Origin: Cheilinus undulatus
Taxonomy: Eukaryota > Chordata > Actinopteri > Labriformes > Labridae
Assembly (NCBI RefSeq): GCF_018320785.1
Contig: NC_054877.1
Location: forward strand, 10,745,030 to 10,809,029
Length of the DNA: 64,000 nt
Reading direction: 5' to 3'
In this document: one piece after another, positions 11,916-23,287 of the stretch
Position numbering within the stretch: the first letter of the stretch is position 1
Layout of the letters: every line of letters starts with the position of its first letter
Notes under the pieces: model-generated
Seen by the model: the letters and a program-made list of their open reading frames with translations, nothing else
Databases searched by the model: none
Told to the model about the DNA's origin: nothing
Position numbers and translations under genes: made by a program

Positions 11916-14900
11916 TCACCACTTAAAAAGCAGAGCAATGAGGTACACAAACATGACTATGATGTCTGTGTAAAGGAAGAGGGCAGCAGTGGCGTATTCC
12001 TCAGGATTCAAACGGTTATGCATCTCCCCCGTCATCAGCTGAATATTAACCAGTAAGCACTGAGACAGACAGCAGGAGGCAGAAACAAGAAGAGAAAAAT
12101 CAGAGATACATAGCTAATGAAAACAAACTTAGGATAGCACAAATGGATGGCTGAATAACTGCTTTAGTTTTAGGCCCCTTTTTTGAGTAAATGTGCCATT
12201 CTTCTACAAAGAGTTTAACTAATGTCTGTAAAAAGGTATATACAGGACTAAGTATAATAAGTTTCTGCAAGATTACAATATTAAAAATTTGATTTGTATT
12301 GTAGTATGGGGTAAAAGTACATCCAAATATACCCAAAGTCATGATCCATTGTAAATTAAAGCTGTAATAACCATATTTTATTATTTACCTGAAAAGTAAC
12401 TACTCTTATGAAAGCAACAAATGTCTTTTATTTATTATTGCTGTTGTATACAGCCTTCTTAAAAAATTAAGCCACTTTTCCTAAACAGAATTAGAATGGG
12501 TTGAAAGTGTCAAAAAAGGTGGATAAGGTGGTGAAATCACATTTTTAAAACAGCAAAAATGTGTTACAGGGGCAAAAATATAGTAGGACAAAAGTGGATT
12601 GAAAATTGGTTAATGTGGCAAAAATCAGCAGAAAAAAAAATGTGAAAAAGGGTTTTAAGTGGCAAAAAAGGGGCATGACAAATAGTGAAATGTAGTTAAA
12701 TGGCAAAAATGGGGGAAAAGTGTTGAAAAAGGGTTTAAGAGTGGCAAAAATTTGTCAACAGAGGCAACGATAGGTGGAAGAGGCAAAAAACATGGTGAAA
12801 AGGGTTTTAAAAGTGTCAGAAATGGTTGAAAAGGTAGTGAAATGGAATCAAAAAGTGGAAAAAATGGGTTGAGAGAGGCAACAGTGGGTGGAAAAGGTGG
12901 TAAAATGGCAGTTTAATAGAAGCAAACTTGATTCAAAGTGGCAAAAATGTGTTTTAAGTCACAAAAATGGGTGGAAAAGAGATTACAAGGGGTTAAAATG
13001 TGTCAAAATGGCTTCAAGTGGCAGTAATGAGTAAAAAGATAAAAGTTGAAAACAAAGGTTTAAAATTTATTTAAAGTTGAGAATAATAACGGCAAAATGG
13101 GTGGAAACAGTAGTTGAAAATGGTTCAAAATACATAATTTTGACATCAGAACCCAAAACAATGTGACACCCTTTTCAGCTTCAAAATAAGGTAACTGTTA
13201 GCCAGGATGCTAACGCTAATGCTACTGATCCAACACGCACACATTGATTCTATCCATAAATCACAACTGAGTAGAGCCCATCACTGTGTTTGTTAGTTAA
13301 ATCTGTGGACAGGCTTGATTGTATGTGGTATGGTTCCATCCTAGACTGTATGCGTGTAGTTTGTAAACCTGCCAAGAAGAAAAAAGAAGAAGAAGCAACC
13401 ACATGTGTCATCAACTGGTTGACAGTTTAGGCTCACTGCAGACCCAACAGCAACTCTCTTTCTACTTTTATTCACCCACACCAGCATCATGCTTTCATGA
13501 TAGGCTATGAACACGTTAGTTTCAGTTTTTAAATGTAAAATGGGCCTCGATGGAGGTTTCCTTGGCTTTTGAAGCCTGCCTTAAGTGGACACTTGAGGAA
13601 CTGCAGTTTTCTGAACTCTCAACACTGTTCACCATCCAATTATGCTTAATCTAGTCATTATTCCTTCATAGATGGAGATGTTGTATTAGTGGTCTTCCCT
13701 GCGACGGTACCTATCTGATATGATTTTGTTCCTCCTGCTTTGTAGGATGAAGAGTGTTGTTATTATTATCGTGATCATTTTTATGTTTAATGTCTCTCAC
13801 CAGTGAAAACACCAGAGACCCCAGACACCCGAGGGCAACATCACCAGCGTGTGAGTAATAGAAGGTGCAGAAGATCCCTAACATGATGACGTCCACAGCC
13901 AGAATGAGCAGAAATCCCCGACCCAGAGTGAAATCAAAACGAGTCTGCAGATGACACAGAAAAACACAAGTACACATATTAATTTCATGAATCAACCTTT
14001 ATTTGTACAGCGCCAGTTCATAGCCAGTTACCTGAAGACAATCCAAAGAGAGCATGGCTCTACCAAGCTTCATATATTTTATATACAAACATGCTGATCA
14101 GTGTTCAAAAGTGTAAAGCTCATTTATGTTGGAAAATTGCACATCCTATTACATCATTATGTAACTCATAATTTAAATATATTTTAAACTCTGCTTGAAA
14201 TGAACACACAGCATGATTGATGTCTCTGATAGTCATTTTGAACAGTTGTTGGTCTCGGCTTGATTTTTCCCACCTGTATAGAAAATGCAGTGATTGCAAT
14301 ACAAATGGTTGTTGTTGCTCCCGTGCTGAGAAGGACAGCCAAGGAATTGGTGTAGGCAGCGAGGCCTCCCAGCATGCATGAAAAGCTCAAGATGACCACA
14401 ACCTGGGAGAACAAAACATGTTCTGTCACATACAGTCCATGTGTTCAGACCCCTAAACCTGCACTCATCCCCATATTTCATTGAAAGCATTAAAGCTGGA
14501 CACACACGATTTTAAACCACTTTAGGCCAGATTTTCTCCCTCTGAGTTTTCTGCACGAATCATGGAGTTCAGTTTGGAGACTTTTATAGAGAATCCCGCT
14601 TGGGAAGTATTATATTCATGCAAAAAGGCAGATTTGTTGAAAATTGCGCAGCAGAAAAGATGAAATCAAATTATTTAACGTAGCAGTAGCCTATTTATTA
14701 TAAGGAGATTGGGGATTTTATACTACTTTTTTCCTAACTCACCAGTCCCACGATGTTCCAGGGGTGACGTCGGCTTCGGGACTGGTTGCAGCTGACTGTG
14801 ATGACCACAACCAGGAAGATGCTCGTGGCAGAAGGGTAGATCCACTTGTACTGATGCACCGCCTTTATGACCACGTCACTGAAGCTGAAGACGCTCACCA

Positions 14901-17900
14901 CGGCGAAGCTGAACAGCAGCATGAGAATCACGAGGCAGAAAACCTGAGCATAAGATAAGGAGAAGCAGATATAAAAGTATGGGGAAATCTAAAACAACAG
15001 ATTTGATAGATTTTTCAGTTTTGTCGTTTTTTTACCAAATATGGAAAAACGGAAAAATGAGCCACTTTGCAGTTATTGACCAGAGATGGGAAAAAACAAA
15101 CAAACAAAAAATTTGAAAAACGAGCCGTTTTTCAGTCTTTGACCAGAAATGGGGAAAAAAATGGAAATACAAGCCATTTTTAGTTTTTGACCACAAATGG
15201 AAAAATAGGAAAAACGAGATTTTTCCGTTTTTTCATTGTGGTCACAAAAATGGGGGAAAAATTATATATTTAAAAAAGGGTCCAATTTTATTTTTTCCAA
15301 TTTCTTTATTTTGTTTTCTTCATTTAATGAAGTATTTGAGGAAAAGGGAATCACGTGACCCATTGGAAAATGTGAGCTTTTCAAAATAAAATTCCATGTC
15401 AACACAAGAGCCATCTATTGTGTTTTACAGTATTACAATAGGCCAAAATGTGCTATATACAATATATGATTAATAATCTTTATTCTCATTGCATGTATAA
15501 TACTATCATCATACTATCATCAATAATACTGTAATACACAATAGATGGCTCTTGTTTTGATATGGAGGCTTTTATTTTGAAAGCTCGCCTTTCCCAATGG
15601 GTCACATGATTTTCAAAAGTTTTTTTTTTTTTTTAGTCTTTATTTATGAATACGAATTTGACAAGCAAATTATTGTCCAAACACAGTTACAAATTAGACT
15701 GAGCCAAAAAGTACAACCAGGCCAATAGTGAACAAACTATAACAACAGACCATTAAAATAAAGCAAAAGGAATAAGAAAACACTGAAAGCCAAATAAAAT
15801 TAAAATAAAGAGGGGGGGGGGGTTAAGGGGGCTGACATACATTCAATAGGATAAAATGGTTACAGTATCAATTTCCTGGATTCTGTTCAAATGAAAAGAC
15901 CAACAAGTTCTCATGGAGACACTGTGCATTTTTGTTTTAATACCTTTTAAAACATTAGAAAATATAGAAAACTCTTTCAAAAAAGACCAGGAATTGTGGG
16001 TTAGTATTCATAAACTTACATTTATGAATATAGTATTTTGCAAGGATTATGAGACTATTAAAGAGAGTTTCTAACTTGGGATCCTCCAAAAGTACACCAA
16101 ATTTAACATTGTTAAAGGTCAGTGTTGATACAGGTAAGTTATGATCAGAAATCCATTTCTGAAAATTTTCCCAGAATAACTCTGAAACATTACAAGAAAA
16201 GAAAAGGTGGTCCTGAGTCTCAACTCCATTTTTACAGAATGTGCATTCATTTGAATCCATATTAAACTTAGGATTTATAAAGTCTCCACAAGGAGAAGTG
16301 TCATTCATTGTTTTAAAGTGCACTTCTTTTGCTTTGGGTGAAATAGAAAATTTCAGATGGTTGCATCTAGTTTTCTTAAAAGTGGAAGTAACATTTGAAT
16401 ATCTTGCTAGTATAAATCTTCTTTTTAGGGGTGAGGGAAAACGTTCTTTTGTCAGCAATGATCTGAGAAACTTGTTTTTGCTACACTCGCCATCTGAAAA
16501 TGGACAATCTTGAATATACAGAGGGTACAAACAAGGAGTTGTTGTTTCATAAAATAAATATCCTTTAATTGTATTAACAAGAGCTTGTAGTATTGCATTA
16601 ACTACGCCACTATACTGTTTTTGAGAACAGTTTAAGTTGAATTTTTTCCTGAATTCTGTAAAATCAAAAATGTTACCTCTGTTATCCATTAAGTGCAGAA
16701 TAGACCAGATTCCTTGGTTAGACCATTCTTTGAAGTAGAAGGATTTCCTTTTTATTAATATACATCTATTGTTCCAAATTGGTGTGTTATGGGGAGAGAA
16801 ATTGTGTTTAAAAATCAGTTTCTAGTAGTGGAGGGCCTGCTGGTGGAATTTTGAGAGTTTGATTAGCAGTTTACTAATTTCAAAGTCACATTTTAGTAGA
16901 AATTCAGTACCTCCAAAATCTGAAAAATCTTTTGAGGGGAGTTTAAATCAAAAACTTTCGTACTGTTTTATGAAGTTCTGCAACCACTTTAGTTTTAGGG
17001 AACCGTTCAAGGGATCAAAATCAATTGCATTTAGACCTCCTTCTTCCAGAGATTTGATGACATCGTTCTTTCTAATATAGTGGTGTCTGTTTTTCCAAAT
17101 AAAATTAAAATTATTTTGATTAATTAATTTAATAATATTATCTGGGATGTCCAGAGAGTAAGTTGGGTAAATTAGTCTCGACAGACCTTCCATTTTTGAG
17201 AGTAAAATCCTTCCAAAAATAGATAGGTCTCTCTGTAGCCATGTATTCAAGATAGTTTTACTCTTTTTCAAAATGTCCTCAAAATTAGCTCTCTCTCTGT
17301 ATTTAAATCCTTGGAAATGGTAATCCCTAAATATTTGACTTCATTTTTAATTGGTATACCTGCAATAGATGTTAAAGGGTGATCATGAATTGCCATCAAT
17401 TCATAATTTTTAAGGTTTAAGTGGAGATCTGAAGATTCTGAAAAAGAGGAGATAACTTTTAGAGCTTTTGGTATTTGAGCCTCATTTTTAAGAAATAAAG
17501 TTGTATCGTCATCTAATTGGCTTACAATAAATGAATATCCCATAGCTTTTAGTTGTTGAACATCCTCACATTTTTTTTAGCGTAATAACTAATATTTCAG
17601 CAGTCATGATAAAAAGTAGAGGAGAGGCTGGGCAGCCTTGTCGGATACCCCTCTTTACTTCAAATCTTCTACAGGTGCCAAATGGTAATACTGAACTGTT
17701 TATGTCATTATAAAACATTCTAATTATCTCTCTAAAACATTCACCAAAACCAAAGTGTTGCAAAGTGTCCACAATAAAAGGGTGTTCCACTCTATCAAAA
17801 GCTTTGCAGAAATCTAGAAATAAAATAAAGCCATCATCCTCAATTCTGTCACTATAATCAAGTTAAGTCCAGCACCAGCCTGATGTTGTTATGGATGGAG

Positions 17901-19378
17901 CGACCTTTGAGGAAGCCAGATTGTGTTTCACTAATAATTTGTGACATACCTTCCTTTAGTCCATTTGCAATAATGTGAGCAAATAATTTATAATCAACAT
18001 TAAGTAATGTAATAGGTCTCAAGTTCTCCAAACATGTTTTATGATTTTCAAAAGTATTTCATTTAGGATGCTTTCACAATAGGGGCCCAGTCCCGGATCT
18101 GAGTGCTCTTGAGTCTTGTTCGTTTTGGTAGTGTGGATGCAAACGAACTGCGCCCGGGCCCCAAGCCCGGGCCCACTTGGGGAGGTGCCTCGTTTTTCCG
18201 TTTTTTTCCATATTTGATCAAAGAAGAAAAGAACGGAACAACGAGAGTTTCTCCCAATTTTTGAGTCTGGTTGCAACCAGGAAATGGATCTGTCAGAAAA
18301 TACACTGAGCTATAAGGAACTGTTTAGTCAATGAAATGTGAATAATGGATCAGCAAACACCACAACTGTGTTTAAATATGGTTATAAAAATGAGTCAGCA
18401 GATGTTAAAATATCTCCTTTAAAGTGATAAATATGCAGAGGAAACATCCATCCTCTGTGACTGTGAGTTTCAGTGATTAAAAAGGCAGAGCTTACTGAAG
18501 AACTTCCAGAAACACAAAAGCTGCGACACAGGATAAATTATGGTAAATTATGACAAGTTGTGTAACAATATGATTTATAGAGATACAGTAGATTTTAGTG
18601 ACCTTATTATTGACAAGTTGCTTTCTCTGCCACCTCCATTCTCTTTAATAGTCCGATCATCATCAGATCACCGTCTTAATCATAACCATACATTAAACAC
18701 TCCAACACTAAAAACTTCTTCAGCTGCTGAATACAGTGTACTTCAGATGATTATCATTTTGCATAACACTGCTTCATGTTCACTTCATAGGTTTTATAAA
18801 TCAAGTATTTTACATCTCTAATAGATTAATGTGATCGTTATAAGTCAGTGGTTGCCAGCCTTTTTCTATTTAAGGCCCCCCTACTCATATCTAAGAAAAG
18901 CTAACCCCCCAGGACCCAGCTGGAAATATTTCACATAAATTTTAATCGTTTTCTTTGACAAAATCACAATGTAATGTAAAAAGTTGGGACTTTTTTTTGA
19001 CTAAAGATTGATGTAGAAACTGCATTATTATGAAGGTATTGAGTCAGCCACTGACGTTTAACTCAAACTTGTACCAACCTTTCGGACAAAGCCTCTCCTG
19101 ACTGTTGCATCTTCAAAGGAGGACTGTGCTTCCGGCTGGGCGGTGACTGAGTAGGCCTGTGGGTTTATATCACTGCTAGATTTATTCTCAGTGGTGAACC
19201 GGGGAGTGTCGGTCACTGTCCCGTCTTTGGGTGGAGGGTCTGTGGCCGGGTCAGCAGAGCAGGGTGGGGGCTGCTGCTCTTGGTAGCTGTGTGGTTGTGA
19301 TGATGACTCCGAGGAAACGTCATAACTGGGAGGGTGCTGTGTCTCTGTGGATGTGATGGAGTCTGCTGTTTCTGACAT
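11916..19378 (-). CDS. Lifeguard/TMBIM family protein, copy B (305 aa)
   Basis: Tandem paralog of copy A. Coding exons on the minus strand: 19378-19079, 14943-14743, 14402-14274, 13944-13801 and 12059-11916, all phase 0 (100, 67, 43, 48 and 47 codons plus stop). The start MSETADSIT matches copy A's MSETVDPIT, and the tail ends with the same VRRGFVRK and GTTGGT donor. Exon 3 is 35/67 identical to copy A by hand count. The N-terminal tail is shorter, lacks the Ser-Pro minisatellite and contains PPSY at residues 16-19, a WW-domain ligand type also seen in TMBIM1-like tails. The membrane part shows RRHPWNIVGL and NPEEYATAALFLYTD. In the sixth-helix signature the usual VDxQ is VNIQ (codon AAT at 12045-12047), so one of two conserved acidic residues is missing. 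Reading frames are intact and look functional. Confidence 0.88.
12480..13135. repeat. Degenerate AAAAATGG-type tandem repeat
   Basis: About 650 bp is built from loosely repeated phrases such as GTGGCAAAAATGGGTTGAAAA and GGTGGTGAAAAGGG, with variable spacing. It is strongly purine-biased on the plus strand. It lies in intron 5 of copy B. It is an old minisatellite-like array with no fixed unit and no ORF. Confidence 0.7.
13990..14060 (-). repeat. Short interspersed repeat tail
   Basis: The minus strand contains GGCGCTGTACAAATAAAGGTTGA, which recalls the 3' tail shared by several fish SINEs and LINEs. No head region is visible. Confidence 0.35.
15020..15260. repeat. About 60-bp tandem repeats (AAAACGGAAAAACGAG)
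   Basis: Three to four imperfect units each contain a GGAAAAACGAG segment, a TTTTTCAGT segment and TTGACCA. A related stretch (CTCGTTTTTCCGTTTTTTTCC) lies inverted at about 18188-18210, on the other side of the LINE. Both sets may belong to one older element that the LINE split. Confidence 0.6.
15351..15610. mobile_element. Hairpin MITE next to the LINE
   Basis: The left arm (about 15351-15443) and right arm (about 15514-15610) are inverted copies sharing GTGACCCATTGG, TTTCAAAATAAAA and AAGAGCCATCTATTGTGT. The loop is about 70 bp of AT-rich sequence. The right arm ends exactly where the LINE's target duplication begins. Confidence 0.7.
15621..18040 (-). mobile_element. 5'-truncated LINE (L1/Tx1-like) in intron 2 of copy B
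   Basis: The minus strand carries broken reverse-transcriptase frames. At 17790-17566 there is GIRQGCPASPLLF (the RT core before the catalytic box). At 17543-17268 there is QLDDDTTLFL, with the DD of the catalytic motif. At 17271-16948 there is FIWKNRHHYIRKN and GGLNAIDF. At 16689-15955 there is the C-terminal part with a CTFCKNG...HLFFSC zinc knuckle. The 3' end is a poly(A), seen as a T run at 15620-15634. A 15-bp target duplication, ATGATTTTCAAAAGT, flanks it at 15606-15620 and 18041-18055. The 5' half (ORF1, endonuclease) is absent, as after incomplete reverse transcription. Stops and frame changes show it is dead. The L1-like assignment rests on motif recall. Confidence 0.88.
18846..18965 (+). 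mobile_element. hAT-type terminal fragment
   Basis: CAGTGGTTGCCAGCCTTTTT followed by a GGCCCCCC block is the classic left end of hAT-derived non-autonomous elements. The other end was not found. It lies in intron 2 of copy B. Confidence 0.4.
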
Positions 19379-19504
19379 TCTGGTGGACACTGAGCCAAAA
19401 ATAAAGCTGGAAGACATTAAAATCTTGCACATATACATGAACTTAACCATTAATCTTATGAGATATGCATGCAGATATAATAAAAGTTGTTCACAGGGCT
19501 GGGT

Positions 19505-19752
19505 CATATGGTCAACTTCATCTATCCAAGGGATTAAGAGAAGCAAACCAGGCAGGCCAACCTTCTCTCTCCTTAGAGAAATTTAGCAGCTCCTCCTGGG
19601 GGATTCTGAGGTGTCCCAAACCAGATGGGATATATAATCTCTGCAGTGAGTTCTGGGGTCTCTTATCGTTTGGACATGCCAGAAAGACCTACGCAAGGAG
19701 GTGACCAGGAGGCATCCTGATCAGATGCATGAATCCCCTAAGCTGGCTCCTT
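19505..19752 (+). repeat. Widespread fish interspersed repeat fragment
   Basis: Contains AGCAGCTCCTCCTGGGGGAT, CCAGATGGGATATATAATC and GGAGGCATCCTGATCAGATG. This consensus is met repeatedly in fish genomes as part of a retroelement. The class is uncertain. It stops at the piggyBac-type element that follows. Confidence 0.5.
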
Positions 19753-19756
19753 TTAA

Positions 19757-20235
19757 AGGGGACATACTATGCCAAAATCACTTTTTCAGGCTTTTCTAAT
19801 AAAAATATGTGCCCCTGGGCTGTCCACAATCCCCTCAAGTACTGGACCCCCCCCCCCTTTTCCATCTTCCAGAAAATGTGTGCTGAAACAAGCCGTTCTC
19901 AGATTTTCCCCTAATGATGTCAGGTGGGGAGCTAAGGCCGCCCCCAGGTCTGGTTGGCCCTCCTCGCTTGGAAAAAGTTTCACCCTCCTCTCCTGATCGC
20001 AGCTGAGAGGAGGATTTAGCAACATCCATTTCCTGAAAGGGGTGGAGTCAGGGGGCGGAGTCAGACAGCTCATTAACATTTAAAGCCACAGAAACAGCTC
20101 GTTCTGAGCAGGACTGAAACAGACCTGCAAATATCTCAAACTGGAGTGTTTTTTCAGCAAAAGACTTCACAGGCATGTTTTGGGGACCTCTGAGATGAAT
20201 ATAAACTTGTCTTTAAAGGGTAGAATATGTCCCCT
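19757..20235. mobile_element. piggyBac-type MITE, copy 1
   Basis: The ends are AGGGGACATACTATGCC and, inverted, AGGGGACATATTCTACC, bounded by TTAA on both sides (19753-19756 and 20236-20239), the piggyBac target duplication. It is about 480 bp with no transposase. An 11-C run lies at 19847-19857. A second copy is at 47688-48197. Located in intron 1 of copy B. Confidence 0.8.
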
Positions 20236-21166
20236 TTAATGGGCAGTGACTGGTGCCTCAGTGCCTCAGTTTATCTCCAAGGCTGAACCCTGTTTACATT
20301 ATTATTTATTTTTTGAATTTGATCTTGTGTAGGAACTATTTGACATATAATCACAACCTCTGTCTTTTAATGGTCTATCATGTGACTTTCTGTGAACTTT
20401 TGCCATTGAAAAAGTAACAACAGCTGTTTTAACTGCACGAGAATTGTCTCATCTGACACCTACCCTGCAACAGAGCTTTAAAGCACCATAAAAATAGCTA
20501 TTTTCCCTCTGATGGTCTTGTTTGCTTCCTTGTGTCTACATGAAACATTAGTATTAATTCCAGCCTGTTTCGTGACAGGACAAAGGTTACTTAAGGTGCT
20601 CTAAATGTAGTGTTTGATATTTAAATTAACCTTGTTTTCTGAGAGCATGTCTGGCTGTTAAAATGATAAATTGTTGCTTGTAGATGAGTATTGGTTCCAG
20701 TCATCAGTGGTCAATCATTACTGGAAAAATGTGGAAGAAGAAGCAAACAGCATGTACAAAAGTCTGTTTCTTCTTTTTTAAAGTGTATTAGTGCCTGACG
20801 AGAACATTTGTTTCGCAGTCAAGACTAAATGCTTTGCATTGGTAAGTATTAAAATGACATTTACAAATGTAATGATCAGTTTCTAAAGATGTATGTAAAT
20901 GTTAATATTTTAAGTTTTGCGTATAAGAATTTAGTCTTCAGTGTACATGGCATAGTGCCGGTTAACACAGAATAGGTCTTTCTCATTATTACAGCCACCA
21001 CATTGTGACGTTATAGCGAAAGAAAAAATTAAAATAAAATCGAAGCAGAAAACAAATTCTACTGAAGACTGGCAGAATCTGAATAATATTGTTATGTTTA
21101 AAAAATACACAAAAATCTATTTGAGATAAGAGATAAACTAAAGAATAAAGAGAAAGTCTGGCTCAC

Positions 21167-21250
21167 CTTCTCTGCTGAATCACAGCTGTATGAGAGAACA
21201 AGTAACCACACCACACACCGTGCTGAGTGAGGAAGAAACTTCTTATCAGT
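21167..21250 (-). promoter_or_regulatory. Non-coding first exon and core promoter of copy B
   Basis: A GTGAG donor (plus 21162-21166) ends an exon that aligns with the copy A first exon at 9016-9100. The alignment continues into the promoter. The coding ATG is in the next exon at 19378, so intron 1 is about 1.8 kb. Confidence 0.6.
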
Positions 21251-21300
21251 GTCTTATATTCAACCTGTATAAGCTTACGGTTCAAAGAATCACTTCCTGT
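21242..21300 (-). promoter_or_regulatory. GATA plus ETS motif pair, copy B
   Basis: The minus strand has CTGATAAG at 21242-21249 and ACAGGAAGTGA at 21290-21300. The two motifs are identical in sequence and spacing to those of copy A. A TTATATT stretch at 21254-21260 might contribute a TATA-like element. Confidence 0.5.
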
Positions 21301-21479
21301 TGCACTGATGGCTGAATGGTTGGATCTCTGTAGAGGCGACAGACTTCCATTCAGGAACTCAAGGCTTAAAGCCATCCTGTGGCTCCTTTCCTGCGTATCA
21401 TTCCCAGTTGCTCTCCTGAAGTGCTCCACTATCCATATCCATAGTCCTTAAAATAAAAACAGAGAGACCAAAGATAAAT

Positions 21480-21620
21480 CTGAAAAGGGAAGTTTCACTT
21501 CCTGATAGCAAGAAGGGAAGAAAAAAAAAACGTCTGTGAAATTTCATGTTATGAAAATTGGAAGTTACTCCTTTGCTTCACTTCAGCTAAGAGGAAGTCA
21601 CGGTCAGGTCAGGGTGCTTC
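21480..21620. repeat. Upstream end of the tandem gene duplication (copy B side)
   Basis: Counterpart of 9340-9480. Shared words are TTTCACTTC, GTCTGTGA, and GAAGTTACTCCTTTGCTT against GAAATTACGCCTTTGCTT. Confidence 0.6.
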
Positions 21621-21759
21621 TACGATGCCCTGAATAAGTCAGACTCACAGTTAATAGAAAGATTACCAGGCTGGACACAGTGGGCAAGGTTTTCTAAGTC
21701 CCTTTATTTTTATGGGGTTATGGATTAAGAAAAACAAGCCTGAAATAAATAAATTCAAT

Positions 21760-22240
21760 GTGCAAAGTAGAGCTAACTGATTTAAAAAATCTAATTATGA
21801 TTATTATGTTGTAAAATCCATGTGAAATTGTTGTATTGAAGGGAATGATTATTTTTTTCATTCTGATTTTGATTAAGAAAAACAAACAATTTAGAAAGAT
21901 TTTTTTGCAAACTTTAATTTCATAAAAGTTGACACTTCAATGTTGGCAGGATGTGGAGAGCTTAACATCTCTGCTGCAGAAGTATTAACCCCTTTGAATT
22001 CAGTGTATTGAACTGGTATTTTGACACAAATTCAAGGTTAAAGAAATACTGCACCTTCTTACACTTGAAAATTGCAGTCTGACATATTTAATTCAAATTT
22101 CAGCCTTAGTGCAAGAGTCTTCAAGGTCAAGATTCATGGTTGATGCAGACCATTTTTTTGTTTAAAGAATTTGCTGCTGGCCACTTAAAAATTGACCATT
22201 GGTAACATTTGGGCCCCACTTGTTAAACCACTACTCTGAT
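21760..22240. repeat. Dispersed repeat shared with 34150-34710
   Basis: Both stretches contain AACTGGTATTTTGACACA, AAGGTTAAAGAAATA and TTGAAAATTGCAG in the same order, and a degenerate GATTATTT-rich part. They look like two copies of one old non-autonomous element. Ends not defined. No gene is seen here, between the lifeguard promoter and the ZNRF-like 3' end. Confidence 0.5.
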
Positions 22241-23287
22241 TTTTCTCTGATCACGCACAAAATTTTCTTTCATGTGTACGAAAATCCTTTGCACCCTTGA
22301 CAGTTATCTCTGTACTTGGATTTTGCAAAGAACCAACCAATAGGAAACAGGAATATTGTTGACCAGTCAAGACTTTAGTAGCGGCTCTGATCCTGGAAGT
22401 AAAATTCACCATTCAAATCCCCCATAGACATTCTGCATTTGGTCCCCAGGCCATAGTTTGGACACTTACGATAAAAAAAAAACAATTAAAAAGCACAGCA
22501 GACATAGACAAACTTCTCTCACACATATTTATTGTAAAAAATACATATAAAAACAATTTATGAGACATACAAAAGATCGGAGCTTAGAAACAGTATATTG
22601 AACAGACAAAGACCAAGCCATTTTCTTTGAATTGCATTACATATTTACAATTTAATAAATAAAATTCAATTTTTTATACCAGAGTAAAGGCAGATTGTCC
22701 ATATCTTGGGGATGCAGATACCGCTGTGATGACTCTCTGAAAAAACATTCTCATCTAACACATCAGCCTCAAACACAGGGCAGACAGGGGATCGGCACCC
22801 TGCGGTTCACAGACCGAGGACTTGGGGACATTTATACAAAACACCGTTCATGTTGGAGAGGAGCTAGTTTACACACAGATCGATTAGTTAGCATTGGTAA
22901 AAATTGAGGTATTGCACCACACAGCTTAGAAAGGGGAGGGAGAGTAAATGAGAGCAATGTAGAGGTTTTAGATTGTCTCGTTTCTTTATCGACAACCCAC
23001 CAACACTACCAAAATCCCCCCCAAAACACACACACACGCACCCCGTCCCTCCCTGCCAAAGTATACAATACATAACTTATCACCACAACAAATGTAACAT
23101 CTAATGATCAATACATGTCCTCTCCCACACTCTCACACACAATGCCCCCGATGCACAGACAAACATTTGGCATTATTTTTATAATATTCTCCAATACAAT
23201 AAAGAGAAACATGCACAGGGCTGCCCTATAGTAGCGGGACACGTCATAGCACCTCAGACTGCTAACAGAAATGAAGGAAGCTTTGGT

